In this document: positions 28,305-36,720 of the stretch, piece by piece
How positions within the stretch are numbered: the stretch's first letter is position 1
How the letters are laid out: each line of letters starts with the position of its first letter
Assembly: GCA_900313015.1 (NCBI GenBank)
Contig: OMPR01000006.1
Span: 62,001-126,000, forward strand
Reading direction: 5' to 3'
DNA length: 64,000 bases
From: Rhodobacteraceae bacterium EL53
GTDB taxonomy: Bacteria; Pseudomonadota; Alphaproteobacteria; Rhodobacterales; Rhodobacteraceae
Program-made: the position numbers and the translations under genes
The notes under the pieces: generated by a model
What the model was told of the DNA's origin: nothing
The model's database searches: none
What the model saw: the letters and a program-made list of their open reading frames with translations, nothing else

Positions 28305-28888
28305 TCAGCATCCTTCTTCTTCAAGTCGAACTTGAAGAAATTGCTGCCGACCACCGTAATCGAAATTTCTGTAGGCGAGTTGTAGTCGATGTAGCCAAAT
28401 TTGCGTCCGCTAGCATCGCGAAACGCCTGCGAAAACGCCTTGGGAATACGTTCATCTACGGCTTCGTAGCATGTGTACACTTGGTCGGTATTCGGGCTTT
28501 CAATCCCCAACTCGTCATTCAAGAACTTCAAAAAGATGAGCACCCGCTCAGGGTGGTTTCCAACCTTGTATTGATCGAAATACGCGGCGAGCTGGGATGT
28601 GTCCAAGCTCTTATCAAGTTGCGGCGCATTAGGATCGATGGTGCTATGCGCGTCTTGGCTTGTCTTCGCCTTTCTTCGTGTGGTCACACGCTTCTTTGGC
28701 TTTGGAGCCGCACCGCTACCTGTATCAGCGGCAGGTGCATCTGGTTGTTGCTCGGAGGGTCGCGGAGCAGACAAGCTGTGCCCGGTGAGCTGGTCCTTGA
28801 AGTCTTCATAGACAGCTTTGACAAGTTCAACATCGCCTTCGACATCGATGATCCCTTGCGTCAAGTTGATATGCAGTTTGGTTTGCAC
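28301..28888 (-). CDS. Partner protein of the HEPN-like gene
   Basis: A 195-residue protein in three parts: an N-terminal beta-alpha unit (INLTQGIIDVEGDVELVKAV), a Pro/Ala/Lys-rich disordered linker (about 45-80), and a helical C-terminal domain (LIFLKFLNDELGIESPNTDQ, then EISITVVGSNFFKFDL). The start is GTG at 28888 with GGAG 9 bases ahead; no ATG is better placed. It is co-transcribed with the HEPN-like gene and may be its sensor, inhibitor or structural partner. I recognise no named family. Confidence 0.6.
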   Translation of the reverse strand: MQTKLHINLTQGIIDVEGDVELVKAVYEDFKDQLTGHSLSAPRPSEQQPDAPAADTGSGAAPKPKKRVTTRRKAKTSQDAHSTIDPNAPQLDKSLDTSQLAAYFDQYKVGNHPERVLIFLKFLNDELGIESPNTDQVYTCYEAVDERIPKAFSQAFRDASGRKFGYIDYNSPTEISITVVGSNFFKFDLKKKDAE

Positions 28889-29161
28889 GGCAAGAACTCC
28901 AAATGGTTGTCGGGAAGCAAGTCAGCACAACACATAGTGGAGCGCACTTGCTCGCAAGCCGCTTCGCAAGAAAACTTGCAAACAATAAGACTCTTGCGAT
29001 TGTGGCCAAAGTCCTCGATGACCGGCAGCACTGCAGCATGCTTAGTGACCCGCCAAGGTTCAGTTTGGGCCGAAAGCCAATTGCCTGACAGTAATAAATT
29101 GCCGTATAGCCCGCGAAGCGGACATGGGTACGAGGCGTAACCAAGCCCGCCCTCGCACCAC

Positions 29162-30832
29162 TTATTTTCTAAGCCGAAAATGCGATGGAGCGTTCCAAGG
29201 CAGCAGTTTGCCGTACTGGCTGCGAGGCAACTTTGCTGCTATCTGGTCCAGCACCCAGCTCAGGTAGGGTTCGACGTTGACTTCGTTGAGTTTGCAGGTC
29301 TCAACGATGGAGGAAAGAATCCCCCATGCCTCCGCACCTTCTTCGCTGCCCATGAACAGGGCGTTCTTGCGCAACAAGATCGACGGTTTGAACATGCGTT
29401 CTACAGCGTTGGTGTCCAAATCAATGCGCCCGTCATCGACGAAAAGTATCAAATCTGGCCAATGCTTTTGCGCATAGTTGATTGCCTTCGCCATCCCGCT
29501 TTTTGTCAGATGACGGCCTGAACACTCATTAAGGAATGCCTTAAGGCGAGCAAGTATTGGTACGCTGTACTTCTGGCGATGGCCTTTCCGAACGAGAGGC
29601 GGCTTGCCCCTTATCTTCAGTTCCTCGGCATAAAGCTCCGCGATTAACTCGATCACTATTCTGGCGTCATCCGTCTTGTTGTGCTTAAACTCATCGGTGA
29701 AATGCCTTCGCGTGTGTGCCCAGCATTTCGGAGAGATGATCCCTTCAACAACTGTCCCTTCTCGCCCCAATCGTCCGTAGCCCGCATAAGCATCCGTTTG
29801 AACGATTGCAGTACTGCCCTTGAGTAGTTGATGAATTTTGTACATCGCTCTGGTCTTGCTGGGGACATAAACCACGATGGGTGGCAAGTTGCCGCCAAAA
29901 GATCGATCATCGCGGTGCATGGCGAAAAGATAACTTGTGATAGTTTGGCCATTGCCCGGCGCTAGCATCGGAATGGTAGTTTCATCCATGAAGAGGCGCG
30001 AACTGTTGTGCAGCAATTCATGCATCAATAATTCATAAAGGGGCAAGAGAGCTTGCGTTGCGATCCGGTTTGACCAAGTCATCAAGGTGCTGCGATTGAG
30101 ATCGATACCGCTCGCCCTCAGTAACCCCTCCTGTCGATACCACGGCAGTTGGGCACCGAAACGCATGAAGATCACGTTCGCCAGAACGCCGTTGCTCATC
30201 GTGGTTTGAGGGAAAATACGCGGAAAGAAAGGCGTTCCCACCACTTTGTCTGCCGCACGGCATCGGTATTTTGGATATTTGCGAACGGCCACGTAATAGC
30301 GCGCCGGAACCAGCTCCAGCGTTTCGTTTTTGTCATAACCAAGTATCGAACCACCACACCCACAGGGACATTTTTTGTCCGTTGTGCCCATGTAGATTTC
30401 CCGCCGTTCGAGGTCCTGCGGGAACTCGCGTTTGCCGCGACCATTTCGATAACGCGGGGTCGACTGTTTTAGTGTCTCTTTTTGCTCATGCAGCTCGCTC
30501 CCTGAGTCTACTGTCAGGCTTTTGGGAGTATCCTTTGGGGATAATTGGTCAGAAGAGTCATCACCGTTTTGCAGTTCACCCTTGTTCGGATTGCGGTCGG
30601 CACTTGCGCCAAACACTCTTTTTCTGAAGTCAGCGATCTGCTTCTCGAGTTTCCTTATCTTCGCATCCTTGATGCGGATGAGTGTCTTTGTTCTGCCCAA
30701 CTCCGCATGCAGGGCCGTGTTCTCAGATTTATGTTCCCACCATAGCGCTTCAACTCGCTTAGCGAGACGCGAGCCATCAGGTATCGCAGAAGCCAAAATG
30801 TCAGCCGTCAAGCTGTCAATTGAGTCATTCAT
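29162..30832 (-). CDS. tnpC: IS66 family transposase TnpC
   Basis: A 556-residue IS66 transposase, apparently complete. An N-terminal coiled coil (RTKTLIRIKDAKIRKLEKQI) precedes a zinc-binding segment (CPCGCGGSI), the helix-turn-helix region, and the DDE core with SRLFMDETTIPML, TDAYAGYGRL and the C-terminal ILLRKNALFMGSEEGAEAW. The ATG at 30832 is used; longer frames upstream run through intergenic DNA. It is separated from tnpB by about 400 bases, which is more than usual for IS66. Confidence 0.93.
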   Translation of the reverse strand: MNDSIDSLTADILASAIPDGSRLAKRVEALWWEHKSENTALHAELGRTKTLIRIKDAKIRKLEKQIADFRKRVFGASADRNPNKGELQNGDDSSDQLSPKDTPKSLTVDSGSELHEQKETLKQSTPRYRNGRGKREFPQDLERREIYMGTTDKKCPCGCGGSILGYDKNETLELVPARYYVAVRKYPKYRCRAADKVVGTPFFPRIFPQTTMSNGVLANVIFMRFGAQLPWYRQEGLLRASGIDLNRSTLMTWSNRIATQALLPLYELLMHELLHNSSRLFMDETTIPMLAPGNGQTITSYLFAMHRDDRSFGGNLPPIVVYVPSKTRAMYKIHQLLKGSTAIVQTDAYAGYGRLGREGTVVEGIISPKCWAHTRRHFTDEFKHNKTDDARIVIELIAELYAEELKIRGKPPLVRKGHRQKYSVPILARLKAFLNECSGRHLTKSGMAKAINYAQKHWPDLILFVDDGRIDLDTNAVERMFKPSILLRKNALFMGSEEGAEAWGILSSIVETCKLNEVNVEPYLSWVLDQIAAKLPRSQYGKLLPWNAPSHFRLRK

Positions 30833-31228
30833 TTTCCGAACGCAGCGAGACACTGCGCCTTTCGATAACAAAGGCGAATGCGTGAACTTCTCTGCGTTTC
30901 GGTATGTTTTAGATGCGGTGTATGCGGAGATCTTGCAACCAAGAAAGTGGTGCCAAGGACAGAATTTTGCGGTTTTCTTACTCCGAATTGTCGCCTTCTG
31001 TGATCTTGAGTAACAATGTGATTTTAAACAACAAAATGAGGGTAGGATTCGACAAAAACTAATCTCCGAGCGGTGCTGCGATGGCTCTGTGACGCGGTCG
31101 GATGGACGAGGCACACCACCGATTCGCTGTTAGAAAACCTGATCTTTACTGCATGCCCAAGGACCGTATCTGTCCACGAGACACATTCAATTCAGCGAAC
31201 AAGAGGTGGGCTGTGTCAACCAACACAG

Positions 31229-31579
31229 CTAGGCAATCTTTGGGTGATGGTAGTTCGCAGTCTCGACACGCCTCCAGTCAAGGCCCTCAAACAGAGCTTC
31301 GAACTGGGCCTTGGTCATGGAAATGGTGCCTTCGTTCAGCTTGGGCCAAACGAAACCCGCCCCTTCGATGCGTTTGTAGACCAATACTAGGCCCGTCCCG
31401 TCCCACATCAAAATCTTGATCTTGTCTCGACTCTTCGACCTGAAGACGAAGAATGCCCCACATAGAGGATCGAGATCGAAGTTGCTGATGACGTAGTTGG
31501 CCAGCCCGTCCATCCCCTTTCGGAAATCGACCGGGGTCGTTGCGAGGTAAATCCTGTAGGTGTTAGATGGCGCAATCAT
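31229..31579 (-). CDS. tnpB: IS66 family accessory protein TnpB
   Basis: A 116-residue protein of the IS66 Orf2 family: TYRIYLATTPVDFRKGMDGL, then FVFRSKSRDKIKILMWDGTG and LVYKRIEGAGFVWP. The ATG at 31579 overlaps the end of tnpA by 4 bases. Needed for transposition in studied IS66 elements, with unclear biochemistry. Confidence 0.95.
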   Translation of the reverse strand: MIAPSNTYRIYLATTPVDFRKGMDGLANYVISNFDLDPLCGAFFVFRSKSRDKIKILMWDGTGLVLVYKRIEGAGFVWPKLNEGTISMTKAQFEALFEGLDWRRVETANYHHPKIA

Positions 31580-31977
31580 TGGACCTGCCCCGCGACCTGC
31601 ACGAGTTTCACTAAATCGCCTTCGGAAATCCCCAAAGGAAATTCGATCGCCACACCCCGGCAAAGAATGCGACCAAACCCCGTTTGGCTGTTGTGGATCG
31701 GTACTGGCGGTTCGACTACTTGTACGTCCTCTTCTACACTCAAAGCAGCGAATGCCGGACCTTCCACTTGGATTTTTTCACCTCGACTGCGCCGATCAGC
31801 AACCGACCATTTGCGGACGAGGCATTCATGAGCACCGATCTCCGCAGCGACATCACCGGCTGACTGACCTTCTTCCCGGATGCGTCGCGTGGCCTCCCAT
31901 TTGACTTCGTTGGGCCAAATGTTCTTTCCAGAAGCTGACTGGCCAATTGTAAAACCCCAAACCTCGTACTCTGCCAT
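31576..31977 (-). CDS. tnpA: IS66 family accessory protein TnpA
   Basis: A 133-residue protein of the IS66 Orf1 type. An N-terminal helix-turn-helix (WPNEVKWEATRRIREEGQSA, then AAEIGAHECLVRKW) would bind the ends. First gene of the tnpABC set, 90 bases from the right tip, with GGAGG ahead of the ATG. Confidence 0.88.
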   Translation of the reverse strand: MAEYEVWGFTIGQSASGKNIWPNEVKWEATRRIREEGQSAGDVAAEIGAHECLVRKWSVADRRSRGEKIQVEGPAFAALSVEEDVQVVEPPVPIHNSQTGFGRILCRGVAIEFPLGISEGDLVKLVQVAGQVQ

Positions 31978-32074
31978 GCTGGCCTCCTGTTTTGTATCGG
32001 AGGCTTAGTACCATTCGTACCAACTGTAGGTTTAGGGGACAAAGAGGGGGACGGATGCAACGCTTACGTTAAAA

Positions 32075-32103
32075 TGGTACGAAGTGGTACAGACGTGGTA
32101 CGG
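32075..32103. promoter_or_regulatory. Candidate integrase arm sites, right end
   Basis: Three direct copies of TGGTAC at 32075, 32085 and 32096, spaced 10 and 11 bp, about 70 bases inside the right 51-bp repeat. They mirror the two copies near the left end. The IS66 target duplication ends on the first base of this cluster. Confidence 0.5.
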
Positions 32104-32169
32104 CTGTCATTCACCAGACTAAGAATGCCCCTCAAATCTTCAAAAAAGCTTATATTTTTCAGATATTTA

Positions 32170-32220
32170 AATGGTGCCCGGGGGCGGAATCGAACCACCG
32201 ACACGAGGATTTTCAATCCA
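32170..32220. repeat. attR-type copy of the 51-bp direct repeat
   Basis: Identical to 4234-4284 and forming the 3' half of the intact tRNA-Phe gene. It marks the right junction of the element, which restored the tRNA on integration. Confidence 0.93.
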
Positions 32221-32246
32221 CTGCTCTACCCCTGAGCTACCCGGGC
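32172..32246 (-). tRNA. tRNA-Phe (GAA)
   Basis: Seventy-five bases with encoded CCA. The acceptor GCCCGGG pairs with the 3' end, the D arm GTAGCTCAG is standard, the anticodon loop is TTGAAAA, and the T arm contains GGTTCGATTCC. The anticodon stem has one T-T mismatch. It is the integration target of the large element. Confidence 0.96.
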
Positions 32247-32325
32247 ATGGGAACGACTATTGTCGTTGGGTGTGGGCGTTCTATGACTTGAGCGTGACAG
32301 TGTCCAGAGGCTTTTTGAACTTTCT

Positions 32326-32508
32326 TCAATGCGGAAGTAAAAGATTTTTTTCCAAGGCTTCTGCAGCCTCGTCAAGGTCTTCAAGGTCCTGAGAAGGCAC
32401 AGCATATGTACCATTGAACCAGCTGGCCAAATCCAAATCAGCGCACCGCTTTGAGCAAAACGGGCGATAGTCCTGCACCGTCTCTTTATCACATTTTGGG
32501 CAAGTCAC
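32326..32508 (-). CDS. yacG: YacG, zinc-binding DNA gyrase inhibitor
   Basis: Sixty residues with the YacG zinc finger: [10 protein letters not shown], then RPFCSKRCADLDLASWFNG, giving the C-X2-C-X(n)-C-X3-C pattern. In Escherichia coli it binds GyrB and prevents DNA binding. It overlaps the rng stop by 4 bases and closes the infA-maf-rng-yacG unit, a common order in Rhodobacterales. It lies 80 bases from tRNA-Phe. Confidence 0.93.
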   Translation of the reverse strand: MTCPKCDKETVQDYRPFCSKRCADLDLASWFNGTYAVPSQDLEDLDEAAEALEKNLLLPH

Positions 32509-33527
32509 CGCAGCGCCTCGGTCAGTGCAATACGCCCGCGCTTGCGGATCAATTCATAGTGGCCCAGAGGGGTCCAACCAACGAGGGTTGTGTCCTCGCT
32601 ATCGGCCCGGAACGCAGCGCGGAGCGTGCTTTCAAATCCACGCCGGTCCTTTTTGGCCATTGGGGCCAAATCAATTGTGATCTGCCCCCCCAATCCGCGC
32701 ACCCGCAAGGCGCGCGGCAACGCACGTGCACAGGCAAAATTAGCTTTTTGGCCTGCGGCAATGGACGTGTCGCTACCGGTGTTCACATCCACGGAAACCA
32801 GCGCCCGTGTAGGTTCGACATAGATATGCCCCCCACCCGCCAGAGGTTCCGAAATGCCTTGAGCCATGTCGAGCGCATCCAGCACGCCATGATCTTCAAA
32901 GCCACCGGGCTGCGTGATCACTTCGGCGGGTTCAACCCAATCGCGCCAGGCCAACGCATGCGGACCGTCGCCTTCGCATAACAGCGCAATGTCTGCGCCC
33001 TGATCGCCCATGACCTGATCGGCCAAATCCGCCATTGCGGCGATATCTTCGGCGATTTCTGCGATGTCTTCGCCGCTACAGGCCGATCGCAGGATCAGGC
33101 CGTATTCGGATCCGCCCATTTCCGCATTGGCAACTTCGAGCAAACGATCGCGTTCGTCATCATCACGAATGCTGCGTGAAATGTTCAGGCCCGGCGCGTC
33201 TGGGGTAACGATCGCATAACGGCTTTTGAACAGCACCTTTTGCGTGACAGGTATAGCTTTGCCCGGTTCTGCGTAACCAGTCACCTGAACCAGCAACATT
33301 GCACCCGAGGCTAAGCCTTTGACTTGGCGTAGGAAAGCAGGTCCGTCGGGGGTTGTCATAAACATCCCGCCCTGCCCTTTGATCGGGCGGTCCGCGCGGG
33401 CGCGATAAATCGTGCCAACAGCAGGAGCATCACCGGCAATCAGGAAATCATCAAGCTTGCCATCCACCATCAAAGCCGCAGCAGGGCGGTCTTTCAGGTG
33501 GTCCAGAACAATAGTTCGACCTTTCAT
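32505..33527 (-). CDS. rng: Ribonuclease E/G family protein
   Basis: A 340-residue short RNase E/G family member. The catalytic DNase I-like subdomain is visible in [20 protein letters not shown], which supplies the two metal-binding Asp residues; the preceding S1-like region is short. The ATG at 33527 overlaps the maf stop by 4 bases and has AAGGAGA ahead; a longer frame to 33683 runs through maf and is not used. It acts on structured RNA and rRNA precursors. This compact form is typical of the maf-linked copy in this order and differs from the long rne. Confidence 0.9.
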   Translation of the reverse strand: MKGRTIVLDHLKDRPAAALMVDGKLDDFLIAGDAPAVGTIYRARADRPIKGQGGMFMTTPDGPAFLRQVKGLASGAMLLVQVTGYAEPGKAIPVTQKVLFKSRYAIVTPDAPGLNISRSIRDDDERDRLLEVANAEMGGSEYGLILRSACSGEDIAEIAEDIAAMADLADQVMGDQGADIALLCEGDGPHALAWRDWVEPAEVITQPGGFEDHGVLDALDMAQGISEPLAGGGHIYVEPTRALVSVDVNTGSDTSIAAGQKANFACARALPRALRVRGLGGQITIDLAPMAKKDRRGFESTLRAAFRADSEDTTLVGWTPLGHYELIRKRGRIALTEALR

Positions 33528-34102
33528 GAGGTCTCCTTGTAAAGCGGATAGCCAGCCGCCTGCAGCAAGCCTGCGGTCTCTGCCAGCGGTAGGCCAACGA
33601 TACCGGTAAATGAACCACTGATCCATGGGATGAAGGCCCCAGCAGGGCCTTGTATAGCATACCCGCCTGCTTTGCCTTGCCAATCATTGGTTGCAAGGTA
33701 GGCGTTGATTTCGAGGTCAGACAGGCGTTTGACTTGCACCTGGCTAACCACGGCACGTTCCCAGATCTTGTCGCCGCGCCGCACGGCAACAGCTGTGATG
33801 ACACGGTGGCGACGACCTGACAGAGCGTGAAGGAATGCAGCGGCTTCGCCTGCATCTGCAGGTTTGCCGAGAATACGCCGCCCCAAAGCGACAGTGGTAT
33901 CTGCACAAAGCACCACATCATCGTTATCCGCTTGAACCGCCGCGACTTTCTCACGCGCGATGCGCGCACAATAGGGGCGTGGCAGCTCGGCTTTTAGCGG
34001 ATCTTCGTCAATATCAGGGGGGCGCACGGCATCGGGCTGCACGCCAAGCTGCGCCAGCAGGTCCAGCCGTCGCGGGCTGCCCGATCCGAGAATGAACGCC
34101 AT
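33524..34102 (-). CDS. maf: Maf family nucleotide pyrophosphatase
   Basis: A 192-residue Maf protein, complete: [14 protein letters not shown] at the start, [20 protein letters not shown] in the active site, SGRRHRVIT, and [16 protein letters not shown]. The family hydrolyses non-canonical or excess nucleoside triphosphates. It sits 10 bases after infA and is coupled to rng. Confidence 0.96.
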   Translation of the reverse strand: MAFILGSGSPRRLDLLAQLGVQPDAVRPPDIDEDPLKAELPRPYCARIAREKVAAVQADNDDVVLCADTTVALGRRILGKPADAGEAAAFLHALSGRRHRVITAVAVRRGDKIWERAVVSQVQVKRLSDLEINAYLATNDWQGKAGGYAIQGPAGAFIPWISGSFTGIVGLPLAETAGLLQAAGYPLYKETS

Positions 34103-34112
34103 AGAGGTGGCG

Positions 34113-34331
34113 TTACTTAAAGCGGTAGTTGATCCGACCTTTGGTCAGATCGTAGGGGGTCATTTCGACCTGCACCTTGTCGCCAGCCAGAACACGGATG
34201 CGGTTTTTGCGCATCTTGCCTGCCGTGTGTGCGATGATCTCATGGCCGTTTTCCAGCTCGACCCGAAACGTCGCATTGGGCAGGAGTTCCTTCACGACAC
34301 CGGGAAATTCGAGCGTATCTTCCTTGGCCAT
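34113..34331 (-). CDS. infA: Translation initiation factor IF-1
   Basis: Seventy-two residues, the normal IF-1 length and S1/OB fold: [36 protein letters not shown] and [17 protein letters not shown]. It blocks the ribosomal A site during initiation. First gene of the core unit infA-maf-rng-yacG. Confidence 0.98.
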   Translation of the reverse strand: MAKEDTLEFPGVVKELLPNATFRVELENGHEIIAHTAGKMRKNRIRVLAGDKVQVEMTPYDLTKGRINYRFK

Positions 34332-34414
34332 GTTCTCTCCAAATTGGTTTCACCCGCCATTGTGCGGGATGTGCGCCTAAATGAGCGCATTCCACCTTGA
34401 ATTCAAGGGCGCAA

Positions 34415-35293
34415 TCACAAAAGGGAGCAATTAGTCACGGATTTGGCGCGAGGGTTCTGTTCTTCCCAGTGGGCTGCGTTCAGAACCACGCCATCTGCGC
34501 GCACATGGGCGATGGCGGCGGGGTCAACGTCAGCGTAGGTCCAGCCGGATTGACCCAACGTGCCTTCGGCCAAAACGCCGGTCATGGGGAAACCTGTGTC
34601 GGGGGGGCCAAAGATCCCGCCCATGCCGGTGGCGACCTCTACGGATTGAGACCAAGGCGCTGCGCCCACAATCGAGGACATCGCCGTCACGCATTGGTTT
34701 TCCAGCGCCCGGGACATGGCCCCAATGCGCACGCGCCAATACCCCGACAGGGCCTCGGTGCAGGACGGGACCAGAATGATATCCGCCTCTTTCAGCGCCC
34801 GCCCCAGAAGTGGGAATTCGCTGTCATAGCAGATCAAGACCCCTATTTTTCCCAAAGCAGTATCAAACACTTGCAGGCCATCGCCACCAACAACACCCCA
34901 TGGGTCACGTTCAAAGCGGGTCATGATTTGTTTGTCTTGATAACCACTTACACCGTTCGGGGCATAAAAGGTCGCGCGATTGACCGGGCGGCCATGATCG
35001 GCGTTCACCGGAGCAGAGGCACCCAGAATATGGACGCCGTGCTCTGCTGCAAGGGTCTTGTGCAACTGGTGCACGGGCTCCATCCGGTCAGACACGGCAT
35101 GCATGGATTGCTCTAGATCGGCGGCCATATCGGCACCTGCGAGGGTCGACAGCTCCATCGCACCGTATTCCGGAAAGACCAGAAGATCGGCCCCCTGCCC
35201 GGCAGCGTCCCCAACCCATTTGGCGATCTTGTCCTCGTACTGTGCCCAGCTGTCGAGCCAGTCGAGAGGGTATGCGGCGGTGGCGATTTTCAT
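34415..35293 (-). CDS. Carbon-nitrogen hydrolase (nitrilase superfamily)
   Basis: A 292-residue amidase/nitrilase-type enzyme with the Glu-Lys-Cys triad: Glu in LLVFPEYGAMEL, Lys in NGVSGYQDKQIM, and Cys in IGVLICYDSEFPLLGR. The start at 35293 (ATG, AGGGGAGAG upstream) removes an unrelated N-terminal extension. The substrate is unknown; related proteins cleave omega-amides and carbamoyl compounds. It intrudes into the core block between infA and the phosphatase gene. Four phased GTGCAC repeats stand 140-180 bases upstream, suggesting specific control. Confidence 0.9.
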   Translation of the reverse strand: MKIATAAYPLDWLDSWAQYEDKIAKWVGDAAGQGADLLVFPEYGAMELSTLAGADMAADLEQSMHAVSDRMEPVHQLHKTLAAEHGVHILGASAPVNADHGRPVNRATFYAPNGVSGYQDKQIMTRFERDPWGVVGGDGLQVFDTALGKIGVLICYDSEFPLLGRALKEADIILVPSCTEALSGYWRVRIGAMSRALENQCVTAMSSIVGAAPWSQSVEVATGMGGIFGPPDTGFPMTGVLAEGTLGQSGWTYADVDPAAIAHVRADGVVLNAAHWEEQNPRAKSVTNCSLL

Positions 35294-35605
35294 CTCAAGT
35301 CTCTCCCCTAAAGTGATCGAAGTTAAGACCAAAGGCGCATCGGGACGCAACGGGGAATAGTCAGTTTCGTGAGCTGGCGGCGAATCAGAGGTTAACGCCG
35401 TTGTTTTTCTGGGTTTGGTCGGGGTGACATGCGTGCACCTTACGTGCACCCGGCGTGCACCCCCTGTGCACCAAAATCCAAAACTGTTGCGGATTAACAG
35501 GGCGGCCGGTGGAATAGGTAGCTTTAGATAAATCCCAAGGACAGCGCCTACCACCGGGGGTTAAAAACCTCTGCGCCGAGAAGGTCGGGCGCCAAGCGGC
35601 GGTGC
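35294..35605. promoter_or_regulatory. Upstream region of the carbon-nitrogen hydrolase gene
   Basis: Three hundred bases without a gene, containing the four phased GTGCAC repeats at 35433-35471 described separately. The promoter is presumably between these and 35293. Confidence 0.5.
35433..35471. repeat. Four GTGCAC palindromes at exact 11-bp spacing
   Basis: GTGCAC occurs at 35433, 35444, 35455 and 35466. Each is a self-complementary hexamer, and the 11-bp period puts all copies on one face of the helix. This is what a cooperative operator for a multimeric regulator looks like. Confidence 0.85.
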
Positions 35606-35712
35606 TCAGGGCGTATCAATGCGCTCTAAAACATCGCTCACGATCCGCAGGGGGAACCCTTTTCTGGCCTTCCACTTTGGTGGCTTTACCCATGACAGGA
35701 CCAACTGGAACA

Positions 35713-36718
35713 TCAGGCACCCTCTAGAGAAACGGCGCGAGCCTCGCAGCTCAGGGCGCGGGCTCGCAGGGCAACCGTGACCACCCCGAGCAACAAAAAC
35801 CCAAGAGCAACCGGACACGTGACAAAGATCAACAATCCATTGTCCGACAACAAAAGAGATTGCCTGAACGTTTCCTCGGCTCCTCCGGCTAGAACAAAGG
35901 CGATAACAAAATCCGCTGGATTGAATTCCAGCTTTTTCATCAGCCATCCCAGCACACCGACACCAATCATGACCCAGACCTCAAACAGGCTGCCGCGTGA
36001 GGAACAGGCTGCGTCAAGGAAACCAATCAGCGCATAAGCGGCGATGCCTTCTGGCGCGCCTTAGCCCCATTCCATTGTGTTTTTCGCACGCCGTTTCCCT
36101 TCACCCTAGGCGAAAACGGCTGCAATCGCGGACCCAAGCCCCGGCAACATGCCGATCATCAACGCACCAGACCGATGCTATTCAGCAGCTCATAACTGCC
36201 AAACGTGTAACCTTCTGAGGCTGAAATCAGATCGGTGCCGACCATCTTGATCGACACACCAAGGGCAGCGCTGGCAAGCCCTTTGAACACGGATTTACCG
36301 ACGACCACAAAGGCTGAAAAATACGCTGTAAACAGTTCGAGCGGGCCCAATTTCAAAGCAATTTCTGCAATGACCCCAACGCCGACGATCAACCGAATCT
36401 CGCCTGTAAAATCACCGATGATCGAGGAAAAGTTGCCAACTTTCATCGCGCTGGAAGACAGACCCCGTTGCGGCAGGGGATGCCCGTCAAGTTGGGTCGC
36501 GGCCGAAGCCGCCGTGCCCGGCGCGTTAAACAGGATGGCGGCAATTGAACACCATAGCGCCCCGATTTACCGATCACATACAGAAACGCGGTGATCAAAA
36601 GGCCAAGCGGATTGCGCGTGCCAAACATCCACATTGCAAGGGGTGCAACCAGCCCGGTGCCGAGCAACACCTAACCTGCGCCCACACTGACCAAAGAACT
36701 CAAACGCCCCGACATCAT
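35713..36718 (-). pseudogene. TctA-type tricarboxylate transporter membrane subunit, broken
   Basis: Leftward pieces in different frames reconstruct a TctA: AAILFNAPGTAASAATQLDG and GDFTGEIRLIVGVGVIAEIA upstream, VGTDLISASEGYTFGSYELL in the middle, and a membrane-rich end (DFVIAFVLAGGAEETFRQSL). An in-frame TAG follows the start region, a frameshift lies near 36,540, and the middle is shortened. TctA is the large membrane part of a tripartite carboxylate importer; it follows the broken tctC in the usual direction. Confidence 0.8.
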
Positions 36719-36720
36719 GT

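Larger units (their letters stand above)
26779..32067. mobile_element. IS66-type transposon with passenger genes
   Basis: The tips are GTAAGCGTTGCA at 26779 and its reverse complement ending at 32067, extending as imperfect inverted repeats for about 30 bases. The 8-bp sequence GTTAAAAT stands directly outside both tips (26771-26778 and 32068-32075), the target duplication length known for IS66. Inside, from the right: tnpA, tnpB, tnpC, then a two-gene leftward operon and a rightward GIY-YIG-like gene. At 5.3 kb it is about double a plain IS66 element, the surplus being cargo. It is inserted into the end region of the tRNA-Phe element, right beside the candidate arm sites. Confidence 0.88.
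4234..32220. mobile_element. Integrated element of about 27.9 kb in tRNA-Phe
   Basis: The limits are set by an exact 51-bp direct repeat: 4234-4284 and 32170-32220. The right copy is the 3' half of an intact tRNA-Phe gene; the left copy is the same 3' half alone, followed by unrelated DNA. This is the signature of site-specific integration at a tRNA 3' end. A tyrosine integrase lies inside at 14,566. The interior mixes element functions (integrase, primase-helicase) with cargo (htpG-cbpA-cbpM, UbiB kinase, ureohydrolase, L,D-transpeptidase, IS66 transposons) and many decayed fragments. The integrase being far from both ends suggests a mosaic built by several insertions. Conjugation genes are not visible, so it is mobilisable or satellite-like at best. 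Confidence 0.85.

Noticed and set aside
25692-32067. A single larger transposon with its left end at 25692
   Set aside because: The 8-bp duplication GTTAAAAT pairs the right tip with 26779, not with 25692, where the flanking bases differ.
32528-33683. A longer ribonuclease gene starting at 33683
   Set aside because: The extra 52 codons lie antiparallel to nothing new but within maf in another frame; the ATG at 33527 with AAGGAGA and the ATGA overlap is better.
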